Positions 1 to 8,467 of a stretch of 64,000 nt of DNA are shown piece after piece. Both the position numbers and the translations under genes were made by a program. Position 1 is the stretch's first letter; every line of letters starts with the position of its first letter. Source of the stretch: CAVRUF01 sp963716005 (GTDB taxonomy: Bacteria > Actinomycetota > Thermoleophilia > Gaiellales > Gaiellaceae). The notes beneath the pieces were generated by a model that did no database searches, was not told where the DNA came from, and saw only the letters and a list, made by a program, of their open reading frames with translations. The stretch lies in contig OY970285.1 in the NCBI GenBank assembly GCA_963716005.1, positions 992,001-1,056,000 on the forward strand, in the 5' to 3' direction.

Positions 1-194
1 GTCGCGGGCGGGGCCGGGGGCGTGGCACTTGCCTTGCCGCCCGAGCTGGGCTCGTTCAGGAAGCGCGCCCCGAGGGCGATCGCCGCGATCCCGACGACCA
101 CGACTCCGAGGGTCGCGACCCGCCGCGTTCCGCGTCGCCGGCGGACTCTCTGACGGCGCAGCCGGAAGTGTTCATTGGGGTCCGGCTGCAACAT
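1..194 (-). CDS. N-terminus of a membrane-anchored protein, truncated by the window edge
   Basis: The minus strand reads from an ATG at 194 into an Arg-rich cytoplasmic stretch (RLRRQRVRRRR), then one hydrophobic segment (VATLGVVVVGIAAIALGA), then a Ser/Gly/Ala/Pro linker that runs off the window. This is the layout of a single-pass signal-anchor or secreted protein with a flexible stalk. The catalytic domain lies outside the window, so no function can be given. A plausible promoter lies just upstream. It is divergent from the DUF5995 gene. Confidence 0.6.
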   Translation of the reverse strand, partial: MLQPDPNEHFRLRRQRVRRRRGTRRVATLGVVVVGIAAIALGARFLNEPSSGGKASATPPAPPA

Positions 195-205
195 TCGAAC
201 GGAAA

Positions 206-234
206 ACGCTACGCGGTTTTCCACAGTTCCGCAA
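206..234 (-). promoter_or_regulatory. Promoter for the truncated membrane protein
   Basis: On the minus strand TTGCGG (229-234) and TAGCGT (206-211) are separated by exactly 17 bp, and the ATG follows 11 nt after the -10. This is a sigma-70-type spacing. It is a sequence-only call. Confidence 0.45.
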
Positions 235-271
235 ATGCCTCGGCGGGTTCGGACAGGCCGGTTTTCCCGCA

Positions 272-277
272 TATGAT
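272..277 (+). promoter_or_regulatory. -10 hexamer for a leaderless DUF5995 mRNA
   Basis: TATGAT ends 7 nt before a GTG at 285. The same spacing recurs before many genes in this window and favours the GTG over the in-frame ATG at 273, which overlaps the hexamer. Confidence 0.45.
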
Positions 278-284
278 CGGGCCT

Positions 285-998
285 GTGCCGCGCGCCTCGC
301 TCGCCGACGCCCTCGCCGGCCCACAGGCGGTCACGGTCGCGCAGGTGATCGACCGGATGGAGGCGATCGACGCCGCGCTCACGCCGCGCGACGGGGTGGC
401 CAGCTTCAACCGCCTGTATCTCGCGGTCACCCTGGCGGTGGAGAACGAGATCGCGCGCGTCCGCTTCCGTGACACGCGCTTCCTGGCCAGCCTCGACGTC
501 GCGTTCGCGAACCTCTACTTCGCCGCGCTGGCGGATACGGCGAAGGCGCCGAAGGCCTGGGCGCCGCTCTTCGAGGCCCGCAACCGCCGCAGCATCGCGC
601 CGCTCCAGTTCGCGCTTGCCGGAATGAACGCCCACATCAACCGTGATCTCCCGGTCGCGCTGGCCGACGTCTGGCGCCGCGCCCGGATCGCGCCGTCGCG
701 GCGCAGTCCTCAGTTCACCGACTACACGGCCGTGAACCGGATCCTCAAGCTGACGGAGGGGAGGGTGAAGCGCCAGTTCGCCACCGGAGCCCTCGCCCTG
801 GGCGACCGGGCGCTCGGGCAGCTCGACGACGTCGCCGCGATGTGGAACGTCGAGCGCGCACGCGACGCCGCGTGGACGAACGGCGAGACGCTCCACGCCC
901 TGCGCAGCATTGCGCCGCTTCGTTCGCGCTACCTCGAGACGCTCGACCGGATGGTCGGATTCGCCGGGCGGGGGATGCTTAGGCCGCTAGGAGCGTGA
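285..998 (+). CDS. DUF5995 family protein
   Basis: About 237 residues, all helical in character, with no signal peptide or membrane segment. It resembles the DUF5995 family, seen in the conserved MNAHINRDLPVAL block near the middle and a C-terminal helix rich in Arg and Leu. Family members are uncharacterised soluble proteins common in actinobacteria and some other bacteria; the conserved NxHIxxD pattern could bind a metal, but no activity is known. I chose GTG at 285 because a -10 hexamer sits 7 nt upstream; an ATG at 273 is the alternative. It is followed by the sigma factor gene after about 110 bp. Confidence 0.75.
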   Translation: MPRASLADALAGPQAVTVAQVIDRMEAIDAALTPRDGVASFNRLYLAVTLAVENEIARVRFRDTRFLASLDVAFANLYFAALADTAKAPKAWAPLFEARNRRSIAPLQFALAGMNAHINRDLPVALADVWRRARIAPSRRSPQFTDYTAVNRILKLTEGRVKRQFATGALALGDRALGQLDDVAAMWNVERARDAAWTNGETLHALRSIAPLRSRYLETLDRMVGFAGRGMLRPLGA

Positions 999-1095
999 AA
1001 GTCTTCGTAAGCGGACTTGACATAACGCCGGTTACCGTGCGTTAGTCCAATGATGTGTGCTCGGAAGCCGTTTCGGGCATTTGACAACCGGTTGC

Positions 1096-1101
1096 TAGCC
1101 T
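1096..1101 (+). promoter_or_regulatory. Possible -10 (TAGCCT) for the first sigma factor gene
   Basis: TAGCCT lies 10 nt before the ATG at 1112. The same hexamer occurs before rpsO. Two perfect TTGACA hexamers (1017-1022 and 1081-1086) sit in the same 113-bp gap, but neither is at standard spacing from this -10, so their role is open. Confidence 0.35.
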
Positions 1102-1111
1102 AAACCGCTTC

Positions 1112-2179
1112 ATGCCGAACGAGGCACTGACTCTCCACGCCGACGAGATCCAGGCGCTGCTCGAGAAGGCAGAGACCGCCGGACGTATCGATGCGTCCGA
1201 ACTGGCCGAAGCCGTCGATCTGTTCGAGCTCGAGCCCGGAGACGTCGAGCTGCTCAATCGCGAGTTCGAAGAGCGCGGCATCGAGATCGTCGAGGCCGAG
1301 CCCAAGGAACCGGTCAAGGAACCCACCGCTCCGCCGCGCAACCTCGATTCGGGCGTCGAGACGACGACCGACGCGCTGCAGCTCTTCCTGCGCGAGATCG
1401 GGCGGCACCCGCTGCTCACCGCCGCCGAGGAGGTCGAGCTCTCCAAGCGGATCGAGCGCGGCGACATGGCCGCCAAGCGCCGGATGATCGAGTCGAACCT
1501 GCGCCTGGTCGTCTCGATCGCCAAGAACTACCGCAACCAGGGCCTGCCGTTCCTCGATCTCATCCAGGAGGGCATGTTCGGGCTGATCCGCGCCGTCGAG
1601 AAGTTCGAGTGGCGCCGCGGCCTCAAGTTCTCCACGTACGCGACCTGGTGGATCCGCCAGGCCGTCGCCCGCGCGATCGCGGACAAGGCTCGGACGATCC
1701 GCGTCCCGGTGCACGTCGTCGAGCGCATGCAGAAGATGCAGCGCGCCGAGCGCTACCTCTGGACGCAGCTCGCCCGCGAGCCGTCCCTCGAGGAGATCGC
1801 CGAGGAGGCCGGCCTGCCGCTCCAGCAGGCGATCGAGGTGCGCGCGGCCGCGCGTGCGTCGACGAGCCTCGACCAGCCGATCGGCGAGCAGGAGGACGCG
1901 GTCTTCGGCGACCTCGTCGCCGGCGACGACCCCCTCCCCGACGAGGTCACCGAGCGGCGCCTCCAGAAGGAAGCGCTCTCTCGCGCGCTCGAGTCGCTCT
2001 CCGAACGCGACCGGCAGGTACTCGAGCTTCGCTACGGCCTGTCCGGCGAGGAGCCGCACACCCTCGAGCACATCGGCCGGCGCCTAGGGCTCACCCGCGA
2101 GCGCGTCCGCCAGATCGAGGTCGAGTCGCTCTCCCGCCTGGCGTCGCTACGCGACATCGGCGCGGTCGCGCAGCGCTAG
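1112..2179 (+). CDS. RpoD/SigA-type RNA polymerase sigma factor, first copy
   Basis: A 355-residue sigma-70 protein with the full primary-type layout: a region 1.1-like helical N-terminus (about 1-60), region 1.2 (about 86-118), region 2 with the core-binding and -10-reading segment (124-200, including STYATWWIRQAVARAIADKA), region 3 (205-275) and region 4 with a C-terminal helix-turn-helix ending LTRERVRQIEVESLSRL (about 327-343). It directs RNA polymerase to -10/-35 promoters. A second, different RpoD-like gene lies 527 bp away on the other strand. Which is the housekeeping factor cannot be settled from sequence; the other copy lacks region 1.1. The cupin gene begins at the base after its stop, suggesting translational coupling. 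Confidence 0.92.
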   Translation: MPNEALTLHADEIQALLEKAETAGRIDASELAEAVDLFELEPGDVELLNREFEERGIEIVEAEPKEPVKEPTAPPRNLDSGVETTTDALQLFLREIGRHPLLTAAEEVELSKRIERGDMAAKRRMIESNLRLVVSIAKNYRNQGLPFLDLIQEGMFGLIRAVEKFEWRRGLKFSTYATWWIRQAVARAIADKARTIRVPVHVVERMQKMQRAERYLWTQLAREPSLEEIAEEAGLPLQQAIEVRAAARASTSLDQPIGEQEDAVFGDLVAGDDPLPDEVTERRLQKEALSRALESLSERDRQVLELRYGLSGEEPHTLEHIGRRLGLTRERVRQIEVESLSRLASLRDIGAVAQR

Positions 2180-2725
2180 ATGATCCCCGAGGCTGGCCGC
2201 AAGCAGACCGAACATGGCGTCCTGCCCGAAGGCGAGGGCTGGTACGTCCTGAACGCGCGCGAGGCCGAGTGGTACGCCAAGGAGGGGTTGGGAGCGTCGG
2301 TCGACTTCGAGGGTGACGTGCGCTTCGCGCAGTACGGGGTCAACATCCAGGTGCTCGACTCCGGCGAGCCGAACTCGATGTACCACGGTGAGGAGGACCA
2401 GGAGGACTTCCTCGTCCTCTACGGCGAGTGCATCCTGATCATCGAGGGCGAGGAGCGGCCGCTCAAGGCCTGGGACTTCGTCCACTGTCCCCCCCACACC
2501 CGCCACGTCTTCGTCGGGGCCGGCGACGGACCGTGCGCGATCCTCATGATCGGCGGACGGCAGGGGAAAGACCTCATCTACCCGGTGGACGAGACCGCTT
2601 TGAAGCACGACGCCGGCGCGACGGAAGAGACGCCCGAGCCCAAGGTCGCGTACGCACGGTTTCCGCCGGGCGTCGAACGCGCGTACCGCGACGGCGACCT
2701 GCCGGACTACTCGGCGCGCAGGTAG
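2180..2725 (+). CDS. Cupin-domain protein
   Basis: A 181-residue protein with a single cupin barrel. Likely metal ligands are His69 and Glu75 in the first motif (YHGEEDQED) and His109 in the second (PPHTRHVF). The C-terminal 50 residues are polar and outside the barrel. Cupins of this type bind small molecules or act as metal enzymes; the ligand is not evident. The ATG directly follows the sigma factor stop codon with no gap, so the two are probably co-translated and may be functionally linked. Its end overlaps the convergent second sigma gene by 19 bp. Confidence 0.8.
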   Translation: MIPEAGRKQTEHGVLPEGEGWYVLNAREAEWYAKEGLGASVDFEGDVRFAQYGVNIQVLDSGEPNSMYHGEEDQEDFLVLYGECILIIEGEERPLKAWDFVHCPPHTRHVFVGAGDGPCAILMIGGRQGKDLIYPVDETALKHDAGATEETPEPKVAYARFPPGVERAYRDGDLPDYSARR

Positions 2726-3726
2726 AAGCGGAGCTCGGGCGCTGCCGCCTGGAGCTCGCGAAGGGCGCGCGACTCGAGCTGGCGCACCCGCTCGCGCGTG
2801 ACGCCGAGCTCGGCGCCGACGTCCTCGAGCGTGCGTGACTTCTCTCCGGTCAGCCCGAAGCGAAGCTCGAGCACGTGTCGCATGCGCTCGTTCAGGCCTG
2901 CGAGGGCGTTCTGGAGCTCCGTCGTGCGCAGGAGCTCGGCGAGGACGAGATCTGGCTGCTCGGAGTTCACGTCCTCGAGCATGTCCGCGTAGATCGAATC
3001 GCCGTCGCCGACGGGCGTGTCGAGGCTGACGGGATCCTCGACGAGGTCGAGGAGCTCGTTCACGCGCTTCAGGTCGAGCCCGCTCTCGTTCGCGATCTCC
3101 TCGGGGAGCGGATCGCGGTTCAGCTTCTGCGTCAGCGTGCGCCTGGCGCGGGCGACCTTGCGCACCTGCTCGACGACGTGGACGGGCAGGCGGATCGTCC
3201 GTCCCTGGTCGGCGATCGCTCTCGTGACCGACTGGCGAATCCACCAGGTCGCGTACGTGGAGAGCTTGAAGCCGAGCTTGTAGTCGAACTTCTCGACCGC
3301 GCGGATGAGACCCAGGTTGCCCTCCTGGATCAGGTCGAGCAGTGGCACGCCGGAATTGACGTAGTTCCTGGTGATGGACATGACGAGGCGCAGGTTGGCC
3401 TCGATGAGGCGCCGCTTGGCGGCCTCGTCGCCGAGGTCCTTGAGACGCGCGAGCTCGCGCTCCTCCGCGGGCGTCAGGAGCCGGCCGTCGCCGATCTGGC
3501 GGACGTAGAGCTTGAGCGGATCCTGGGTCGTGCCCGGTTCGGCCTTTGCGGCCGGGGCCTCGACCTCGTCGTCTTCTTCGTCGTCGCTCTCTTCGACTTC
3601 GGCCTCGGGAGGCTCGGGCGCCAACTCGAGGTGCCGCGCCTCGCCCGTATCGTCGTCGGGTCCAGCGTCGTCGGGAAGAGGAACCTTAGGGAGGGGGTGT
3701 TCCACGCACCCTGTATCGGCGGGCAA
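2707..3726 (-). CDS. RpoD/SigA-type RNA polymerase sigma factor, second copy
   Basis: A 339-residue sigma-70 protein. Residues 1-66 are a Pro/Asp/Glu-rich acidic tail with no clear region 1.1. Region 1.2 is at about 68-100, region 2 at 107-185 (STYATWWIRQSVTRAIADQG), region 3 at 190-260, and region 4 at 272-325, ending in the helix-turn-helix VTRERVRQLESRALREL. The core regions are close to group 1/2 factors. The longest reading starts at TTG; a GTG at 3705 is an alternative start that removes seven residues. It converges on the cupin gene and is divergent from the glutamine amidotransferase gene. Confidence 0.92.
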   Translation of the reverse strand: MPADTGCVEHPLPKVPLPDDAGPDDDTGEARHLELAPEPPEAEVEESDDEEDDEVEAPAAKAEPGTTQDPLKLYVRQIGDGRLLTPAEERELARLKDLGDEAAKRRLIEANLRLVMSITRNYVNSGVPLLDLIQEGNLGLIRAVEKFDYKLGFKLSTYATWWIRQSVTRAIADQGRTIRLPVHVVEQVRKVARARRTLTQKLNRDPLPEEIANESGLDLKRVNELLDLVEDPVSLDTPVGDGDSIYADMLEDVNSEQPDLVLAELLRTTELQNALAGLNERMRHVLELRFGLTGEKSRTLEDVGAELGVTRERVRQLESRALRELQAAAPELRFYLRAE

Positions 3727-3820
3727 AGGGGCAGTGCTACCCCACGACGGGGGATTAAGGATTCAAGGATCACCGGCGACCCCATACACAGGAGGCGAAC
3801 GGCGGGTGACGGTTCCCCCT

Positions 3821-3848
3821 TTGTGCCGTCGGCACGGTCGTCTACATT
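3821..3848 (+). promoter_or_regulatory. Promoter of the class II amidotransferase gene
   Basis: TTGTGC (3821-3826) and TACATT (3843-3848) are 16 bp apart, and the GTG start follows 7 nt after the -10, so the transcript would begin at or next to the start codon. Confidence 0.5.
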
Positions 3849-3855
3849 CAAGACA

Positions 3856-4662
3856 GTGTGCGGTATCGCGGGATATAGCCTTGGCGTCGACAGCCGCATC
3901 GACAGGACTCTCGCAGCGCAGATTCTGCTCGCCGCGATCGCGGAGCGAGGGTCGGATGCAGCGGGATACGCCTATCGCGGCGCTGACGCTGCCGTAACCG
4001 TCCACAAGCAGCGCACCGGCGCCAGCCAGCTGCTCGATCTCGTCGCGATTCCCTCCACCTCGGGCTCCGCGCTCTTCCATGTGCGGGATTACACGAAGGG
4101 CCACCCCTCCTTAACCGCCAACAACCATCCGATCCGGCACGGCGCGATCGTCGGTGTGCACAACGGGATCATCGCGAACGACGACGACCTCTTCGAGCGG
4201 CACAGCTTCGAGCGCGCCGAGTCCGGGATGACCGTCGACTCCGAGGCGATCTTCGCGCTCGTCGAGGTCTCCGCGGACGTTCCGGCGTCACTCGAGGAGC
4301 TCTACGGGTCGATGGCGACCGCCTGGCTCGACGAGCGCGCCGAGGACACCGTCTTCGCGGCGCGCGGGATGGGCCGTCCGCTCTGGCTCGGCCGTGGACG
4401 CTCCGAGGTCGTGTTCGCGTCCACCGTGGCGGCGCTCGAGCTCGTGGAGCGCTACACAGGCGTGAGCCTGGACAAGCGCGAGGTCGACGAGGGCACGCTG
4501 GTCACGCTCCGCGCCGGCGCCGTGGTCGATTCCGCCTCGTTCGCGCTCGACCGCTCGTTCGTGGAGGAGCCCCTCCCCGCCGTCCGCGCTCCGGATGAAG
4601 GGCGATCGTGCCTCGAACGCGCTCGCCGCGCTGGCGCGGCGCCGATCGTCTCGCCGGCCTAG
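3856..4662 (+). CDS. Stand-alone class II glutamine amidotransferase
   Basis: A 268-residue Ntn-type glutaminase domain. The GTG start is followed directly by the catalytic Cys (VCGIAGYSLG), which becomes the N-terminal nucleophile once the initiator is removed. Conserved NHPIRHG and HNGIIAN blocks follow, as in the glutaminase halves of GlmS and PurF. There is no fused synthase or sugar isomerase domain, so the acceptor enzyme that receives the ammonia is unknown. A long upstream open frame is antisense to the sigma gene and was not used. The C-terminus meets the convergent sulfotransferase, sharing 4 bp. Confidence 0.85.
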   Translation: MCGIAGYSLGVDSRIDRTLAAQILLAAIAERGSDAAGYAYRGADAAVTVHKQRTGASQLLDLVAIPSTSGSALFHVRDYTKGHPSLTANNHPIRHGAIVGVHNGIIANDDDLFERHSFERAESGMTVDSEAIFALVEVSADVPASLEELYGSMATAWLDERAEDTVFAARGMGRPLWLGRGRSEVVFASTVAALELVERYTGVSLDKREVDEGTLVTLRAGAVVDSASFALDRSFVEEPLPAVRAPDEGRSCLERARRAGAAPIVSPA

Positions 4663-5490
4663 TAGCCGAGCTCCCGCAGGAGCGGGCCCGCCTCGGCCTC
4701 GACGGCTGCGAGCTGTTCCTCCGAGAGCTCCGTGCGGTAGCGGCCGACCGACGTGCCGTGCGCCCGGCTCAGGCGCTCGGTTAGTTGCGCGGCGTCCACG
4801 TCCAGGCGTTCGGCCAGACCCGCGGCTACTCGTGCAGGGTCGGCCGAGAGCTCCTCGTAGCGCAGCTCGACGGCGCCCTCGACCTCACGCGCGACGCTGA
4901 CGTAGCGCCGCCACGCCCACGCGGCGCGGGTCGCGTTGCCGGCGGTCACGAACTCGGAACGCCGGCCGGCCTCGACCCAGAAGCGCGGCGCGGCGCCGTA
5001 CGAATGGCCCGCGTCGTCCTCTCCCCCGCGTCCGGTGCTGAGCCAACCCTTGCTCGAGCAGCGAGCACGCGACGTCGCGGCCGTCGCGGACGATGTGGAG
5101 GAACGTCGCCTGCGGAAACGCGAGCGCGGCCGCGCGGGCGACGAACGTGGTCTCCGGCGTCTGCTCGACCGCGCGCCGGGATCCGACCAACGCGAGACGC
5201 CGCGTTCCGCCGAGGATCCACCGGATCCGCTGCGCCGCCTCGTCGCGCGGCAACCGGCAGAGGTCGGGAATCGCCGCCTTGAGCGCCTTCACCTCCCCCA
5301 GGTCGACGAACCCGGGCATCGCGCCCACCGAGCGCCCGAGAAACGTCGTCCCCGAGCGCGGGCAGCCGATCACGAAGACCATCCGCTCGTCGGCCGAGCC
5401 GAAGCGCTCGCGCAGCGAGCCGCCGCCCTTGCGGACGACGTGTTGCGCGGTCTTCAGCTGGAGCGCGGCGGTGCGAAGCGAGCCCTGCAC
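4659..5490 (-). CDS. Sulfotransferase family protein, frameshifted
   Basis: The N-terminal half has the 5'-phosphosulfate loop of PAPS sulfotransferases (GCPRSGTTFLGR) and the 3'-phosphate-binding segment (VRDGRDVACSLLEQG). The conserved frame then breaks near 5045 and continues one base over with WLSTGRGGED and a typical C-terminus ending RELGY. One extra T in the codons after EQG would account for it. Repaired length is about 277 residues, normal for the family. It lies 28 bp downstream of the GGDEF/HD-GYP gene. Substrate unknown. I favour a sequence error over a true pseudogene because the rest of the frame is intact. Confidence 0.8.
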
Positions 5491-5518
5491 GGGCCGTATC
5501 CTCGCAGCCGCGCGGGAA

Positions 5519-8278
5519 CTACGACGCGGTAGCGAGAATCGGGATGCGGAGCTCGGCGTCGTTCAGCTCGCCGGACTCGACGAGACGCTCGAGCGCTGCG
5601 ACGCAGCGCGGGCAGAACTGAGTGCCGGAGCCGAGCCGAAGCTCCGCGACGGCCTCCTCGACCGGCCTCGCCGCGCGGTAGATCCGCGTGGTCAGCATCG
5701 AGTCGAGCGCGTCGGCCACGTGGATGATCCGCGCGCCGAGCGGGATCTCGTCCCCGGCGAGGCCGTCGGGGTAGCCGAGGCCGTCGAAGCGCTCGTGGTG
5801 GTGCCGGATCGCCGGCACCGCGTCGTTCAGGAACCCGAGCCGGTCGATGATGCGCGCGCCCTCGTCGGCGTGACGCTGCATGAGCGTCCACTCGTCCGTC
5901 GTGAGCGTGGCCGGCTTCAGGAGGATCGCGTCGGGGATCGCGAGCTTGCCGATGTCGTGGAAGAGCGCGGCGTGGCCGAGCAGGTCGAGCTCGGCCGTCG
6001 AGAGGCCCAGCTCGCGGCCGATCGCGAGCGAGAGCTGCTGGACACGGCGCGAATGGCCCGCCGTGTAGGCGTCGCGGGCGTCCACCGTCGCCGAGAGGCT
6101 CTCCATCGCGGCCGTCGAGCGCTCCTTGAGGAGCTTGTTGGCCTGCTCGAGCGAGGCGTTCTGGGAGCGGATCGTCTCGGCCGCCGCACGGAGCTTGTGG
6201 CTCGAGCGCTGCGTGTGGCCGATGTAGGCGGCCATCGTCTTGCGCATGAGGAGGAGCGGGAGGACGAAGACCGCGAGGCCGTAGAGGCCGATCGCCTGGT
6301 AGGAGAGCGCGATCGCGCCGGCGATGGCGCCGAACGCGACGTAGTGCGGCATGAGCCACGAGAAGCGCTCCATCCACACGCGCCGCCAGCTGTCGTGGCC
6401 CTCGAGCGCCATCGCGCCCGAGACCATCCCGGTGTTGACGACGAAGTACGCGCCGCCGGCGAGGAGGCCGACCACCGCGGTGACCATGCGGCCCGCGCCG
6501 TCGTCCATCCAGCCCACCGAGAAGATCGCCGCCGCCGAGAGCGAGGCCAGCGTCAGGGCGCCGACGTTGAAGAGCGACTGGTAGATCGGGTTGCGCATGG
6601 CGCTCCACTGCACGGCCGCGATCGTGATCGCGAGCGGCAGTGCGGCGCGCGGCCCGAACATGGCTGCGCCCGCGAGCGCACCTACGGCGCTCACTGAGAC
6701 GGAGCCGCCGCCGTCCAGCTCGAGCGCGAGGGCCTGGCCGATTCCGACCGCGACGACCACGGCGATGAGACCGACGAGGTCGCCCGAACCGGAGAAGACG
6801 AACGCGAGGAGGCCGGCGGCGATGCCGGCGACCGCGATGAGCGCGATGAGACCGCTGAGGATCGGAGAGAGCGCCAGGAAGCGCGGGCCGACCGCGCGGT
6901 GGCGCGGAGGCTGCTCCTTGCGTGCGTCTTCCGCCGTCGCGGGCGACGGCGAGACAGAGCGCGACGCGGGTCCGACCTCGACCTCGCCCGCGTCCGGAAC
7001 GACGGCCAAACGCGCGGTCCGGTCGGCGGGAACGAGCAGCGGCTCCTCCGGGCTCGCGCCGAGGGCGCGGTTGCGTCCCTGGAGCTTGGCGCGGTACACG
7101 GCGAGGTCGGCCTGGTGGATCAGCTCGTTGACGTCGGTCCCGTCCTTGGGATAGCCGGCGACGCCGAGGGAGATGGTCGCGCGAATCGGCTCACTCGACG
7201 TCTCGACCTCGAAGGCCGTGGCCGCGACCGTCTTGCGGATGCGCTCGGCGATCTCGAACGCCTCCTCGGGCGTCGTCTCGGGCAGGAGGATGGCGAACTC
7301 CTCCCCGCCGAAGCGCGAGGGGACGTCGTAGTCGCGGAGGACGCCGCGGAACGTCTCGGCGACGCCGAGCAGAACGGCGTCTCCCGCAAGGTGGCCGTAC
7401 GCGTTGTTGATCTCGCGGAGGAGATCGAGGTCGACCATGATCACCGACATCGGGCGGCCGAACCGCTCCGCGCGCGCGAGCTCCTCACGGAGCTCCGCGG
7501 CGAAGTGCCGGGCGTTGAAGAGCCCCGTCTTCGAGTCGACGCGGGCCTCCTCCTCGAGAGCGGGGACGTTGAGTGACCGGTGGATGAGGATGAGCGGCGC
7601 GATCGCGGCGATGATCAGCCAGCGGTTCGCGAGCCAGAGCGTCGCAAGGGCCACGCCGAGCAAGGCGAGGATCATGTCCGTGGAAAGACTCTCGAGCGTG
7701 AAGAGATCGCTCTTGCGAAGAGGCGTGCGGTCGGCGATGTGCATCATCGCCGCGAGCAGGATGTGGTTCGTCAGCACGAAGACGACGCTGGCGACGATCC
7801 CCGCGACGGCCCACTGCTGGGCCTCGGTCAGCTGGTTCGAGCTGAGGATCAGGTGCGCCGCGAACCACGCGACCAGGCAGTCGGCCGTGTAGTTCACGAT
7901 GTTGAACGTCTGGATGTACCACGGGTAGCGCATCTTCAGCCACTCGGGGATGTGCTGGACGACCCCGAGGAGCGCCACCAGGCCGGCCGGCAGGAGGAGC
8001 ACGCCGGCCACGAGGAAGACGATCGTCGTGTAGTAGCGCGCCGCACCCCGGGGAGTGCGCGCGACGAAGAGCTGGGTCGCGGCCGCCGCTGCGCCGAGCA
8101 CGAAGAAGGTCCACCAGCCGTCGGTGTGCCGGTTCAGCTCGGAAACCGGGATCGCTGCCGCCGCAACGGTCGCGATCGCCGTGAGCGCGAGAAAGACCAT
8201 CGCGCGCCGGGGCAGGCCGCCTCCGTCGGGCGTCCGCTCGCCGGTTTCGATTGTGAACTCGCTCGGGACGGCGGTCAT
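5519..8278 (-). CDS. Membrane protein with both diguanylate cyclase (GGDEF) and HD-GYP phosphodiesterase domains
   Basis: 919 residues in four blocks. (1) An N-terminal membrane domain of several helices (about 26-235). (2) A GGDEF domain (about 245-405) with an intact GGEEF at 324-328 and an RxxD inhibitory site (RDYD, 315-318) exactly five residues before it, so it should make cyclic di-GMP under product feedback. (3) A Pro/Ser/Glu linker and a second membrane domain (about 465-680), then a short coiled coil. (4) An HD-GYP domain (about 725-910) with HDIGK (774-778) and HHHERFDGLGYPDG, expected to hydrolyse cyclic di-GMP. A weak AAGGGA ribosome site precedes the ATG. Both activities look intact, which is unusual for one chain. 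The sensed signal is unknown. Confidence 0.88.
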   Translation of the reverse strand: MTAVPSEFTIETGERTPDGGGLPRRAMVFLALTAIATVAAAAIPVSELNRHTDGWWTFFVLGAAAAATQLFVARTPRGAARYYTTIVFLVAGVLLLPAGLVALLGVVQHIPEWLKMRYPWYIQTFNIVNYTADCLVAWFAAHLILSSNQLTEAQQWAVAGIVASVVFVLTNHILLAAMMHIADRTPLRKSDLFTLESLSTDMILALLGVALATLWLANRWLIIAAIAPLILIHRSLNVPALEEEARVDSKTGLFNARHFAAELREELARAERFGRPMSVIMVDLDLLREINNAYGHLAGDAVLLGVAETFRGVLRDYDVPSRFGGEEFAILLPETTPEEAFEIAERIRKTVAATAFEVETSSEPIRATISLGVAGYPKDGTDVNELIHQADLAVYRAKLQGRNRALGASPEEPLLVPADRTARLAVVPDAGEVEVGPASRSVSPSPATAEDARKEQPPRHRAVGPRFLALSPILSGLIALIAVAGIAAGLLAFVFSGSGDLVGLIAVVVAVGIGQALALELDGGGSVSVSAVGALAGAAMFGPRAALPLAITIAAVQWSAMRNPIYQSLFNVGALTLASLSAAAIFSVGWMDDGAGRMVTAVVGLLAGGAYFVVNTGMVSGAMALEGHDSWRRVWMERFSWLMPHYVAFGAIAGAIALSYQAIGLYGLAVFVLPLLLMRKTMAAYIGHTQRSSHKLRAAAETIRSQNASLEQANKLLKERSTAAMESLSATVDARDAYTAGHSRRVQQLSLAIGRELGLSTAELDLLGHAALFHDIGKLAIPDAILLKPATLTTDEWTLMQRHADEGARIIDRLGFLNDAVPAIRHHHERFDGLGYPDGLAGDEIPLGARIIHVADALDSMLTTRIYRAARPVEEAVAELRLGSGTQFCPRCVAALERLVESGELNDAELRIPILATAS

Positions 8279-8455
8279 CCGTCGATCCCTTCCGAGTGCT
8301 GCTGGCCGCAGTGCCTCATCCGTCTTCTCCCGTCTCGCGCGCCGCGCGCGGGCAGGTCAATCCCTGTCAGAGAAGGCTAGAACCAGATGCGACCGACAGG
8401 CATCCCCCGTCCGGGGTACAGCCTCTACCCGACCTGATACCTCGATTGAGGGAAC

Positions 8456-8461
8456 TAGACT
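8456..8461 (+). promoter_or_regulatory. -10 hexamer for a leaderless murT-gatD mRNA
   Basis: TAGACT ends 6 nt before the ATG at 8468. The identical hexamer stands 6-7 nt before the start codons of rnj and rpoZ. Confidence 0.5.
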
Positions 8462-8467
8462 GGTTTG

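Noticed and set aside
2875..3855. Long plus-strand open frame leading into the class II amidotransferase
   Set aside because: It is antisense to the second sigma factor, and the catalytic Cys must be residue 2, so the gene starts at GTG 3856.
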